Source: Paracerasibacillus soli
Lineage (GTDB): Bacteria; Bacillota; Bacilli; Bacillales; Amphibacillaceae
Assembly (NCBI RefSeq): GCF_034006335.1
Contig: NZ_JAWDIQ010000002.1
DNA: 64,000 nt
Reading direction: 5' to 3' (one strand)
Shown one piece after another: positions 38,799-48,134 of this stretch (the stretch's first letter is position 1; each line of letters begins with the position of its first letter). Position numbers and translations under genes: made by a program. The notes under the pieces were generated by a model. That model did no database searches and was not told where the DNA came from. It saw nothing but the letters and a program-made list of their open reading frames with translations.

Positions 38799-40060
38799 TT
38801 GCGGTTAAAAATTTATATCCTTACTTTATTTTCTATTTCATTTATCTCCACTATTTTATTTGGCACAGCTCAAATTGAAAACTCTCTCTTTATAAAGGCT
38901 ATTTTTCTTTACTGGTTTTTTACAACCCTTTACTCACATTTACAAATTGTCGTGACAAAAGGTGCCGTTAAAATGAACTATGGTATCCACTACAGTTCGT
39001 CATTCGGCTTGTTCGCGGGCCCGATTGGGATTTTTATGTTTGAATTTGTACAGCGTTTTATTGACTTCTTTTATAGAAAAATAACCAACACCGCAGACGA
39101 CGAGGAATTCTTACATACATTTTATAATATCGGATCATTTGTCATTTGTAATACAACCATGTTCTTTATATTTCACAGTCTTTATCCAAAGGTTGCACAT
39201 ATTCCGTTTTCCTTTTGGTTTTTAATGATTTTACTCGTTATCGTCTCTTCCTTAATTTCGGATATCAATTTAATTACCGTATTCTTTCTTAATGGTGACT
39301 TAAAAACATTTAAAGAAGCAATTTCATTCATTAAAACGAGAGATATGTTAGACATGGGAAAAATGGCCTTCTCAAATGGACTACTCTACCTGCTACTTTT
39401 AGAAGAACGCTGGGAAATGATCATTGCACTTTTTATTTTAAACTATATTGTAAGTCGTTCCTTCATGGAAAAACACCAAAGCATGCAACATAAAGTCGAA
39501 CGCGATAAATTTGAACAAATGGCTTATACAGACTTTCTAACAGAAGTCTATAATCGAGCATTTATGGATAAAACAATGGATAGTTTAAATAACGCAGATG
39601 AATTTATCGGTGTCATTGTTGCTGATATTGATTCCTTTAAAAAAATTAATGATACATACAATCATGCTGTAGGGACCTTGCAATCCAACACTTTGCAGCC
39701 ACCATCCAAGGTCAGTTAGATGACAAGGATTACTTATTTCGTAGTGGAGGCGAGGAATTTACAATTTTCCTCCGCGGAAGGTCTTATGTTGAATGTGTCG
39801 ATTTAGTAGAACAAATACGGGCTTCGGTTTCGGCTGCACGTATAAAGGCTGAATACAAATCACAACAAATCAACATTCAATTAACGGCTTCATTCGGCAT
39901 GTACTACTATAAAACTTGTGAGGAGTTGGAGATGAACAAAGCATATATATACGCTGATCAACTACTTTTTGAATCAAAAAAATATGGTAAAAATAGAGTA
40001 ACAGCAAAAAATGGTCTACTAGATTTGCCAATATCAGAGCGGATAAATCTCGGAAATTAG
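38799..40060 (+). CDS. Membrane diguanylate cyclase (GGDEF; frameshifted as read)
   Basis: Makes the second messenger c-di-GMP. About seven hydrophobic segments (residues 5-240; 5TM/7TM-type) precede a GGDEF domain from about residue 250 (YTDFLTEVYNRAFMD; ADIDSFKKINDTYNH). The frame breaks near 39675; GGG to GGGG gives AVGDLAIQHFAATIQGQL and restores the active-site FRSGGEEF. GGEEF is a catalytically competent variant. Start TTG 38799 after GGAGGGA; 420 residues. No EAL domain. Confidence 0.87.
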
Positions 40061-40064
40061 AACA

Positions 40065-40104
40065 GTCCCCTATTTTAATGTGTATAAAGAAGGGGACCTT
40101 TTCT
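40065..40104 (+). terminator. Intrinsic terminator of the GGDEF gene
   Basis: GTCCCC (40065-40070) and GGGGAC (40092-40097) arms followed by CTTTTCT, four bases after the stop codon. Confidence 0.7.
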
Positions 40105-40280
40105 CATAATAAAGTTCTCAAACCTTTTCTGTCACATATTGTTCTTCATCTACGAAATGAAATACTTCTATTGTTTAAGACCAATGTTGTAATACGGTTC
40201 CTTTTACCGATAATGCTTAACTTATACACTTGTTTCCTGACATCCCCTGGCTGACTGGACATCTACATAAGTTAAACAAC

Positions 40281-40330
40281 AAAAAACTGCACATCAGTTA
40301 GCTTTTTTACGCTAAACATGTTGTACAGTT
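40281..40330 (-). terminator. Intrinsic terminator of rlmN
   Basis: On the minus strand AACTGTACA pairs with TGTGCAGTT and TTTTTTG follows, 15 bases after the rlmN stop codon. An inner TAGCGT...GCTAA pairing tightens the loop. Confidence 0.8.
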
Positions 40331-40344
40331 TCATCTTCAAGTTA

Positions 40345-41412
40345 TTATCCTACTTGTTCTTTTTTTATTTGTTTACTTCTTAACTGTCCGCACGCTGCAT
40401 CAATATCTGCCCCATTTTCCCAACGCACACCACAATTTATGCCATTTTCCTTTAATGTTTCATAGAATACTTGAATTTGATCGGTGTCACTACGTTGATA
40501 CTGATTATGTTCATCAACAGTATTATACGGAATTAAATTCACATAAGATAAATGACGTTTTTTATGAAGTAGTTTAGCAAGTTGGCGTGCTTCTTCCTTA
40601 TGGTCATTCACATCTTTTAACATAATATATTCATACGTAATTCGGCGATTTGCCGTTTCTAAATAATAATCGACAGCCTTCATTAACTTTTCAATTGGAA
40701 AAGCACGATTTATTTTCATAATTTGTGTTCTCAATTCATTATTCGGTGCATGTAAAGAAATAGCCAAGTTTACTTGAAGCTTCTGGTCCGCAAACTCATA
40801 AATTCGATGTGCCAAACCACTCGTGGAAACCGTGATATGGCGTGCTCCGATAGCTAATCCATTTTGGTCATTTACAACATGTAAAAATGCCATAAGATTT
40901 TCAAAGTTATCCAACGGCTCCCCAATGCCCATCACAACGATGTGACTGACGCGCTCATCTTTCCCTTTTTCATCTAAGTGAGCTTGCACCTTCATAATCT
41001 GCCCAACGATTTCGCCTGCGTTTAAATCACGCTTCTTTTTTAATAGGCCACTTGCACAGAAAGAACATCCGATATTACAGCCAACCTGCGTTGTAACACA
41101 TACAGAAAGCCCATAAGGAAAACGCATTAAAACCGTTTCAATTAAATGTCCATCTGCTAAACGGAATAAAAATTTAATCGTTCCGTCCTTTGATTCTTGT
41201 TTAATTTCTTCTTCCAATGAATCCAAAACAAAATGATTTTCGAGTAGTTCAATACAATCTTTGTTCACATTTCGCATATCTGAAAATGCACGTACTCTTT
41301 TTTTATATAACCAATCCCAAACTTGTTGCGCGCGAAAACGCTTTTGTCCATGTTCTAAAAGCCAAGCTTGGAGATTCTCAAATGTCATGCCATAAATGGA
41401 TACTTTGTCCAT
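40345..41412 (-). CDS. rlmN: Dual-specificity RNA methyltransferase RlmN
   Basis: Radical-SAM enzyme that methylates C2 of A2503 in 23S rRNA and A37 in some tRNAs. The cluster motif is CNIGCSFCASG (CxxxCxxC), GIGEPLDNF is the SAM-binding GEP, and the second methylating Cys is in GVRWENGADIDAACGQL. The 355 residues are normal. The methyl-acceptor form (RlmN) rather than Cfr is inferred from overall length and motifs. Single gene with its own terminator. Confidence 0.95.
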   Translation of the reverse strand: MDKVSIYGMTFENLQAWLLEHGQKRFRAQQVWDWLYKKRVRAFSDMRNVNKDCIELLENHFVLDSLEEEIKQESKDGTIKFLFRLADGHLIETVLMRFPYGLSVCVTTQVGCNIGCSFCASGLLKKKRDLNAGEIVGQIMKVQAHLDEKGKDERVSHIVVMGIGEPLDNFENLMAFLHVVNDQNGLAIGARHITVSTSGLAHRIYEFADQKLQVNLAISLHAPNNELRTQIMKINRAFPIEKLMKAVDYYLETANRRITYEYIMLKDVNDHKEEARQLAKLLHKKRHLSYVNLIPYNTVDEHNQYQRSDTDQIQVFYETLKENGINCGVRWENGADIDAACGQLRSKQIKKEQVG

Positions 41413-41592
41413 TTGTTACCCTCATTTCTAATCGTTACTATTATTATCAGCGTTGGTTTTTCATTCCGTTTCTATACTACTCTAACACTTGTTTGATTGC
41501 AATAAGAAGAAGTTTCCACCATATTATATTAAACAAATATTTCGCATTAAAATGCAAACCGTCGTATCCTTGACTTAAGGAGGGTTTCTATC

Positions 41593-42591
41593 ATGAAAAG
41601 AACAAATGCAAAAACATTTCATCATATACCGCTTTCTGTTTTAGATTTAATACCTGTAAGTGAAGGTAGCGATATTCCTACTGCATTGTATCATAGTATA
41701 GATTTAGCACAGCACGCAGAACGATGGGGTTTTAATCGTTATTGGATCGCGGAACATCATAACAATCCTGGTATTGCAAGTTCGGCAACTTCCGTTGTGA
41801 TGGGACAAATTGGACAAGCTACTAATGAAATTCGAATTGGTTCTGGTGGCATCATGCTCCCAAACCATGCTGCGCTTGTTATTGCTGAACAGTTCGGTAC
41901 ATTAGAAGCATTGTTTCCAGGACGGATTGACTTAGGCCTCGGACGAGCTCCTGGCACTGACCAAGTAACAGCCTACGCATTACGCCGTACTTTAAATCAA
42001 CGAGTAGAAGATTTTCCGTTACAAGTAGAAGAATTAGAAAGTTATTTTAAAGGGGAATCACGTGTGCGTGCTATTCCAGGTGAAGGAGCAAATATTCCAA
42101 TTTGGCTATTAGGATCAAGTGACTTTAGTGCAAGACTTGCCGCCTTAAAAGGGAAACCATTCTCATTTGCTAGCCATTTTTCACCTGATTATACATTACC
42201 AGCACTGCGATCTTATCGGGAACAATTCGAACCTTCCGCTGCACTAAGCAAGCCATATGCGATGCTCGGCTTAAATATCATTGCAGCTGAATCCGATGAA
42301 AAAGCACAATGGTTGGCCACTACTCAGAAGCAAATGCTAATCGCCTTACGTAGCGGAATGCCAACAACTTTAAAACCTCCAATTGGAGAAATAGCTGATT
42401 TTTCACCAGTGGAACCTTCTAAGGAAAATGAAATTCGTTCTTCCATTATTGGTGGACCTGATACAGTGAAAAGGGAATTAGAAAAGTTTATCGAATTAAC
42501 AGCCGCTGATGAATTAATTATTACTTCACAAATCTACGACCAACAAGAGCGGTTGCGATCCTATGAAATTATTGCGGCATTAATGGCATGA
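41593..42591 (+). CDS. LLM-class flavin-dependent oxidoreductase (luciferase-like)
   Basis: Flavin monooxygenase of the bacterial luciferase superfamily, 332 residues. SVLDLIPVSEG, the RYWIAEHHNNPGIASSA segment, IRIGSGGIMLPNHA and GRIDLGLGRAPGTD are signatures of the alkanal-monooxygenase-like MsnO8 group. The substrate cannot be told from sequence. AAGGAGG ribosome site. Monocistronic. Confidence 0.9.
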   Translation: MKRTNAKTFHHIPLSVLDLIPVSEGSDIPTALYHSIDLAQHAERWGFNRYWIAEHHNNPGIASSATSVVMGQIGQATNEIRIGSGGIMLPNHAALVIAEQFGTLEALFPGRIDLGLGRAPGTDQVTAYALRRTLNQRVEDFPLQVEELESYFKGESRVRAIPGEGANIPIWLLGSSDFSARLAALKGKPFSFASHFSPDYTLPALRSYREQFEPSAALSKPYAMLGLNIIAAESDEKAQWLATTQKQMLIALRSGMPTTLKPPIGEIADFSPVEPSKENEIRSSIIGGPDTVKRELEKFIELTAADELIITSQIYDQQERLRSYEIIAALMA

Positions 42592-42632
42592 TAACTATTC
42601 CCTTGGAGATTACATGAAATACCAAAGATATT

Positions 42633-42678
42633 AACCGGCTATCGCTTCTTTATTTAGGAGTGATAGCCGGTTATTTAT
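42633..42678. terminator. Terminator between the convergent LLM and purC genes
   Basis: AACCGGCTATC (42633-42643) and GATAGCCGGTT (42662-42672) arms followed by ATTTAT; works in either direction by position. Confidence 0.75.
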
Positions 42679-42691
42679 CATGCCTATTGTT

Positions 42692-43378
42692 CTACACCTT
42701 TTCAACAATCAGTTCTGTTAGTTCAAGTGGCGACACAGCTTGTCCCCCTTTGAAAGCACGCATGTTTCCGCCAGAAATCTCATCAATTAAGATTATGTCT
42801 CCGGCCTGGTTTTTTCCAAACTCAAGCTTAATATCATATAATGTTATGTCTTTACGAGCTAATTCTGCCTTCACAATTGCTGAGATCTCCTTCGTGAGCA
42901 CCACCATTTGGTCATATTCACTTGGGGTAATAATATGAAGCATTTCTAAAGCCTCTTTACTTATAGGCGGATCACCACGTTCGTCATCCTTAATCGTCAC
43001 TTCTACAAAACCATCCAAAGTCTGTCCTTCTGATGCGTATTTCCCATAACGTCGCATAAAACTTCCGACAGCTCGATAACGACAAATAACTTCAAGCCCA
43101 TCACCAAATGATGTGGCTGGTACCACTTTCATTTTTGCTTCATCCATATTCGCTGATAGATAATGGGTAGGAATATTATTTTTCTTTAATAACTCAAAAA
43201 AATAAGTTGTAAGTCGTAATCCTGCCTTTCCTGCCCCTTCTATTTGCAAACCGACTGTATTGGAACCCGGATCAAAAACGCCGTCCTCTCCTGTCATATC
43301 GTCCTTAAACTTTAATATGTAATTTCCATCCTCACACGCATAAACGTCTTTCGTCTTTCCCGTATATATTCGTTTCAT
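42692..43378 (-). CDS. purC: Stand-alone phosphoribosylaminoimidazole-succinocarboxamide synthase (SAICAR synthase)
   Basis: Joins aspartate to CAIR in purine synthesis. KRIYTGKTKDVYAC is the ATP-binding start, FKDDMTGEDGVFDPGSNTV and the substrate segment VICRYRAVGSFMRRYGKY follow, and IDEISGGNMRAF is the late metal/ATP motif. Start ATG 43378 with GGAGGGG gives 228 residues, short but complete. It is not in a pur operon; none of the other pur genes is visible here, so this may be a second copy. Confidence 0.9.
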   Translation of the reverse strand: MKRIYTGKTKDVYACEDGNYILKFKDDMTGEDGVFDPGSNTVGLQIEGAGKAGLRLTTYFFELLKKNNIPTHYLSANMDEAKMKVVPATSFGDGLEVICRYRAVGSFMRRYGKYASEGQTLDGFVEVTIKDDERGDPPISKEALEMLHIITPSEYDQMVVLTKEISAIVKAELARKDITLYDIKLEFGKNQAGDIILIDEISGGNMRAFKGGQAVSPLELTELIVEKV

Positions 43379-43484
43379 GACAAGGTTCCCCTCCGTAGTC
43401 ATTTTCTATCACAAGTTTATTATGGCATACAAGTGATTAGATGACAATTCCTCATTTTCACAGCACATTCATCCATGATGTAAC

Positions 43485-43523
43485 AAAAAATACCAGTCCT
43501 CCTCCCCCAAGGAAAACTGGCTT
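43485..43523 (-). terminator. Intrinsic terminator of the CoA-transferase gene
   Basis: On the minus strand GCCAGT and ACTGGT arms around a purine-rich loop, followed by ATTTTTTG; 37 bases after the stop codon. Confidence 0.7.
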
Positions 43524-43559
43524 TTCTTCTATGTTGAATCCCCACCATATAAGCACAAG

Positions 43560-45071
43560 TTATACAGTTATATTTTGCAGCATCGTACCATGTTTCATAA
43601 AACACTCATGCCAAGAAAATGCCTTTTCTAACACGTGTGGTGTTTGTCCGCCACGTTCAAGTGCTTCCTCATAATAATCCCACATTTGTCGTCGGTAAGT
43701 TGGATGAACACAGTTTTCAATAATGAATGGTACGCGTTCTCTTGGTGCTAATCCTCTTAAGTCAACATAACCTTGTTCCGTAACGACAACATCGACATCA
43801 TGTTCTGTATGATCAACATGTGAAACAAATGGAACAACACTAGAAATATCCCCATTTTTAGCGATAGATTTGGTAACAAAAATTGCTAACCGCGCGTTAC
43901 GAGCAAAATCTCCCGACCCTCCAATGCCGTTCATCATCTTTGTTCCCGTAACATGTGTAGAGTTTACATTTCCATAGATATCAAACTCTAGTGCCGTATT
44001 AATAGATATTAACCCAAGTCGGCGAATTATTTCCGGATGGTTCGATATTTCTTGTGGACGCATGACCAGCTTATCTTTATACTGATCAAAATTTCCATAC
44101 ACTTGTTTCATCTTTTCATCTGATAGTGTAATAGAACAACATGATGCAGTTTTAACTTTACCAGCATCCATTAAATCAAAAACAGCATCTTGTAATACTT
44201 CAGAATATACTTCTAAATTCTCAAATTCAGATGCTAACATACCGTGTAATACAGCATTTGCCACGGAACCAATCCCCGATTGTAGTGGTGCAAGATTTTC
44301 TGATAATCTACCTGCCTTGATCTCTTCACGTAAAAATGTAATTAAATGGTCGGCAATCTGTTGTGTCTCTTCATCCGGCGGCACAATAGGTGATGGTGAA
44401 TCTAGTTGTTCTGTAAAGACAATTCCCTTTATCTTTTCTAAGTCAACTTTAATTCCATCATGGCCGATACGATCAGCACAGTTCATTAACGGAATAGGCT
44501 TTCGTTCACCTTGCATTTCTGGACTATACAGATCATGTAATCCTTCTAAGTCTGCCGGCTGTGCCATATTAATCTCCACGATAATATGTTTTGCATTCTC
44601 CGCAAATGACAATGAATTTCCAACCGACGTAGTAGGTATGATGGTGCCATCAGGCTTAATAGAAACCGCTTCCAAAATAGCGTAATCTATTTGCTTCAAT
44701 GCACCAGTTCGTAACATTTCTGCAGTGTGTGACAGATGTTGATCAACAAATAAATGTGCCCCTTCATTTATCTTGCGTCGCATGGTAGCATCCGCTTGGA
44801 AAGGTAGACGTTTTTTTACAATTCCTGCTTCAGCAAACAACCGATCAATATCTGATCCTAATGAAGCACCTGTAAATATATTTACCTTAAATTCCTCTAT
44901 ATTCGCTCTATCGATTAATGCGAACGGAACAGCCTTTGCATCACCTGCACGTGTAAATCCACTTAACCCCAATGTCATTCCATCTTGAATCCAACTAGCT
45001 GCCTCATGAGCCGTTACAACACGTTGTTGCAAACTCGAGGCTTGGATACGTTCAAGTTTTTCCCCATACAT
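43560..45071 (-). CDS. Acetyl-CoA hydrolase/succinate CoA-transferase (Ach1/ScpC-like)
   Basis: Transfers CoA between acetate/propionate and succinate. The 503 residues fit class I transferases of the Cat1/Ach1 group. Motifs: LGLSGFTRAGDAKAVP, GTIIPTTSVGNSLSFAE, GIGSVANAVLHGM, NSTHVTGTKMMNGIGGSGDFARN and RERVPFIIENCVHP. The catalytic Glu should be in VVTEQGYVDLRGL or the preceding segment. It sits next to a LytTR regulator on the same strand. Confidence 0.92.
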   Translation of the reverse strand: MYGEKLERIQASSLQQRVVTAHEAASWIQDGMTLGLSGFTRAGDAKAVPFALIDRANIEEFKVNIFTGASLGSDIDRLFAEAGIVKKRLPFQADATMRRKINEGAHLFVDQHLSHTAEMLRTGALKQIDYAILEAVSIKPDGTIIPTTSVGNSLSFAENAKHIIVEINMAQPADLEGLHDLYSPEMQGERKPIPLMNCADRIGHDGIKVDLEKIKGIVFTEQLDSPSPIVPPDEETQQIADHLITFLREEIKAGRLSENLAPLQSGIGSVANAVLHGMLASEFENLEVYSEVLQDAVFDLMDAGKVKTASCCSITLSDEKMKQVYGNFDQYKDKLVMRPQEISNHPEIIRRLGLISINTALEFDIYGNVNSTHVTGTKMMNGIGGSGDFARNARLAIFVTKSIAKNGDISSVVPFVSHVDHTEHDVDVVVTEQGYVDLRGLAPRERVPFIIENCVHPTYRRQMWDYYEEALERGGQTPHVLEKAFSWHECFMKHGTMLQNITV

Positions 45072-45266
45072 TCATCCCTCTTCACTTCATCATTGTAAAA
45101 GTTATTTTAACTTACAGATTGTTCTGTGAGGGAATTACTGTCGGAAAAACAATATTTCCGTTTAAAGTACATAATATATTTCTTAAGTGACCATATTTTG
45201 AGTTAGCATGCCATATAAATGATGCTGTTCCAAAGTGAGACGAGACTTTTAGGGTCCACTGTATGT

Positions 45267-45914
45267 CTAAAATCCTAATAACTTACGAAAATAGCTTGCA
45301 TAATTTTGGCTCACTGGAATTTGTTGCCCATCATTCATTTCAAGTAAAAAGGTGGAATGTGTGTCTGGATATATTTCTTTAATATGGTTCACGTTCACAA
45401 TAAAAGAACGATGACAGCGAATAAACCAATCATGGGGTAATGTATATTCAAATTCTTGTAATGTATTATTATGTGTGCCTTTGAAATTCGCAGCATAGAC
45501 GTGTGTCTTACGATCTTTTACTTCAATATATTTCACATCACTAAATGGGATTGGCTTCCAACCATCAGCTGTTCGGACCGTAATAACTGATTTACCTTCC
45601 GTTAAAGCTGGATGGATTGCTAATACACTTCCTTTTACTTGCCCATCTTCATAGAACGGAACAGCCATACCATGATATGGCACACCAAACAATTCACGAT
45701 TTACAAATTCAGAAACCTTTTGTTCATTTTCTAAAGCTTTATAAGCAAGCGTTCCTTTTTTAACAAGATCACCAGGCTTAATTTTCAAGTCGATACGCTT
45801 ACTAGGACGATAATATGTATAAGTAGTTTTATTCGTAATAGCAATAGAAATTTCATCAGAAAATAATTCACCCAGCACATTTAATAGTGCATCTATCGTT
45901 AACTTTTCCATCAT
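45267..45914 (-). CDS. LytTR-family DNA-binding regulator
   Basis: Residues 1-95 form a sensor-like N-terminal domain of unknown ligand (DALLNVLGELFSDEISIAI; GVPYHGMAVPFYEDGQVKGSVLA), reminiscent of PAS/GAF-like control domains. Residues 115-215 are a LytTR domain (DVKYIEVKDRKTHVYA; WFIRCHRSFIVNVNHIKEI; IPVSQNYASYFRKLLG). No receiver domain is seen. AAGGAG ribosome site. Because it precedes the CoA-transferase gene by about 195 bases on the same strand, it may regulate it; that is inference. Confidence 0.85.
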   Translation of the reverse strand: MMEKLTIDALLNVLGELFSDEISIAITNKTTYTYYRPSKRIDLKIKPGDLVKKGTLAYKALENEQKVSEFVNRELFGVPYHGMAVPFYEDGQVKGSVLAIHPALTEGKSVITVRTADGWKPIPFSDVKYIEVKDRKTHVYAANFKGTHNNTLQEFEYTLPHDWFIRCHRSFIVNVNHIKEIYPDTHSTFLLEMNDGQQIPVSQNYASYFRKLLGF

Positions 45915-45943
45915 AAGTACGCTCCTTACGCATCCGAAACATT

Positions 45944-46419
45944 TTAATTTTTAAAAGTATCAGGCATTACGACAGCAACCACTTCTCCTTTCGCACAGCA
46001 CGTATCTGCAGCGAAAACGCGAGTCGTCACTTTCCACTTTTTTGGATGAATTTCTTCTACTGTACCAATTGCTTTTAATGGAACATCACTCGGGGTTGGC
46101 TTCATAAAGTCAACGTGGAGCGATCCCGTAACAAATCTTGGCGGTTCAATTCCATCGCCTGGCTCATGACCATTTTTTCGATGTAGCGCAAGCGCAGCCG
46201 AGCCAGTCCCATGACAGTCAATTAAAGATGCAAGAATCCCCCATATACAAAGCCTGGAATTGCCATGTGTACTTCACGTGGTGTGTACGTTGTTACAGTT
46301 TGATCCCCATCCCAATATGTTTTAAGATGTAGCCCTTGTTTGTTTAATCTACCACATCCATAACACCAAGCATAATCGTCTGCATATTCATCTTGAATGG
46401 CTTTCATCATATCTGACAT
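45944..46419 (-). CDS. PaaI-type hotdog thioesterase (frameshifted as read)
   Basis: N-terminal CYGCGRLNKQGLHLKTYW and IPGFVYGGILASLIDCHGTGSA are typical of hotdog-fold thioesterases, with the Asp/His pair in the central helix. The frame breaks near 46228; GGGGG should be GGGGGG. The repaired protein has 158 residues and ends VVAVVMPDTFKN. Substrate unknown. It lies 30 bases upstream of the LytTR gene and may be co-transcribed. Confidence 0.83.
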
Positions 46420-46664
46420 TTATCTTCTCCCCTTTATCTCATCTTTTATTCTAGTATAACAGAATATGTTTTTAATCCTCATCCATTCATACAATAAAAA
46501 TATATGGTCTTTAAATGATGTTAATAGAGTAAATATAGTGGATGAACTTATTCGCTCTTACGTCTATTTCTGACGAATCGTGTTGCATTTTTTAAATAAT
46601 AATTTTCCAATTGACGCTCTCTTTTAATTCATATAGGACCTTTATATCAAATATCTCAATTATG

Positions 46665-46693
46665 TTGTTTTATATTGGATACCACCATATAAT
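46665..46693 (+). promoter_or_regulatory. Sigma-A promoter of htpX
   Basis: TTGTTT (46665-46670), 17-base spacer and TATAAT (46688-46693), 33 bases before the htpX ATG. Confidence 0.75.
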
Positions 46694-46726
46694 ATAATTA
46701 CTTAAAAATAAAAGGTAGGGGAAAAA

Positions 46727-47590
46727 ATGGGGAAGCGAATATTTTACTTCTTATTAACGAACGTGCTTGTATTACTCACGATTTCAATCATCTTTTCAAT
46801 CTTCGGTAGTAACTACATTCAAAATGGACAATTATTATTAGGGCCACTATTGATTGTTAGTGCTGTAATCGGTTTTACGGGATCATTCATTTCTCTAGCA
46901 ATGTCACGTTGGATGGCAAAGCGAATGATGGGTGTTCGTGTTCTTGATCCGAACGGGCCTTTATCGTCGGAAGAACGCGCGGTAGTAGACATGGTACACC
47001 GCCTATCACGTGCAGCTGGCTTGGTTCACATGCCAGAAGTTGGTATTTATGAATCTGCAGAAGTGAATGCTTTTGCAACTGGTCCTACTAAAAAACGTTC
47101 ACTTGTCGCAGTATCGGGACTACTCGTGGAAATGGACGAGGATGCAGTAGAAGGTGTTATCGCGCATGAAGTTGCACACGTTGCAAATGGCGATATGGTA
47201 ACCATGACGTTATTACAAGGAATTGTAAACACATTTGTCGTATTCCTTGCTCGTATTGTTGCGTTTGCTGTCTCACGTTTCGTTCGTGATGAATTGGCCC
47301 CAATTGTACATTTTGCGGCGATCATTGTTTTCCAACTGGTCTTTTCAATTCTAGGAAGCATCGTTGTATTTGCTTACTCACGGCACCGTGAATTCCATGC
47401 AGACCGTGGCGGAGCAGATTTAGCTGGTAAAGACAAAATGCGTCATGCATTGGAGTCATTAAAAGCTTACACAAACCGGATTAGCAAAGATGACACATCG
47501 ATTGCAGCTTTTAAAATTAGCGGTAGAAAAAAGACAGCCATATTTTCTACTCACCCTGATTTAGACGAGCGTATCAAACGCCTAGCATAA
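46727..47590 (+). CDS. htpX: HtpX membrane zinc metalloprotease
   Basis: Heat-shock-type membrane protease for misfolded membrane proteins. Two N-terminal helices (residues 5-30 and 35-57), zinc motif HEVAHVANGD with HExxH near residue 143, two later helices (about 158-180 and 192-215), and the third zinc ligand region FHADRGGADLAG. The length of 287 residues is typical. It has its own promoter and terminator. Confidence 0.94.
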   Translation: MGKRIFYFLLTNVLVLLTISIIFSIFGSNYIQNGQLLLGPLLIVSAVIGFTGSFISLAMSRWMAKRMMGVRVLDPNGPLSSEERAVVDMVHRLSRAAGLVHMPEVGIYESAEVNAFATGPTKKRSLVAVSGLLVEMDEDAVEGVIAHEVAHVANGDMVTMTLLQGIVNTFVVFLARIVAFAVSRFVRDELAPIVHFAAIIVFQLVFSILGSIVVFAYSRHREFHADRGGADLAGKDKMRHALESLKAYTNRISKDDTSIAAFKISGRKKTAIFSTHPDLDERIKRLA

Positions 47591-47608
47591 TTAAAAGCAA
47601 ACCGTTAT

Positions 47609-47658
47609 AAGGGTCTGACCCCTCGTTTTACTATAGTAACGAGATGGTCACCCTTTTT
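47609..47658 (+). terminator. Terminator of htpX, GGGTCTGACCC repeat family
   Basis: AAGGGTCTGACCCCTCGTTT pairs with AACGAGATGGTCACCCTTTTT across a CTATAG centre, ending in a T-run. Confidence 0.75.
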
Positions 47659-48134
47659 GTTTTGTCCTAACTTTGGGATTCATGATCATACATCTGTTGA
47701 AACAATGGTCATTTCTATTTCTACTCCTCCTCATCATGAGCATGACAGCAATAACAAATAAACTTCCTATTCATCACACAAGAGTCTTGCATGAAACATC
47801 TATTTGATAACAGACTTTCCGCTTGTAAAACGTCCTTTTAAAAAGCCAAAGGGACGCACAGATTCATAAGTAAGGTACCCATATCTAGTAAAAGTCCAAG
47901 TTGTTCCAATCACAATCATCCATTCAGAAAACGCAAGAAATTGTTAAATATCCCCTTTTCTCCTTCTATTCTAAAGAAATATCACATCTCTCTAGTTTTT
48001 ACTGCCCTTTTTTGATAATCTTGAAGATGGATAGATTGATTACAAGAGCACATGATCAAACAATATGAGTTTGCTTTGTTTTTTTGCAAATTTATAACAA
48101 GATTCATTTACAACATGGATGAGGGGGCTTGCTT
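47659..48134. other. Intergenic stretch with one weak small frame
   Basis: About 470 bases between htpX and the NDH-2-like gene. A minus-strand frame from ATG 47919 to TAG at 47800 (39 codons) reads WTFTRYGYLTYESVRPFGFL within it and has a membrane-protein look, but I see no ribosome site and its upstream part may be lost in an indel. Otherwise nothing is recognised. Confidence 0.35.

Noticed and set aside
40105..40262. Possible small minus-strand gene (MSSQPGDVRKQVYKLS... then EVFHFVDEEQYVTEKV in a second frame)
   Set aside because: Looks protein-like across two frames, but there is no ribosome site and no family; only an indel would join the parts.
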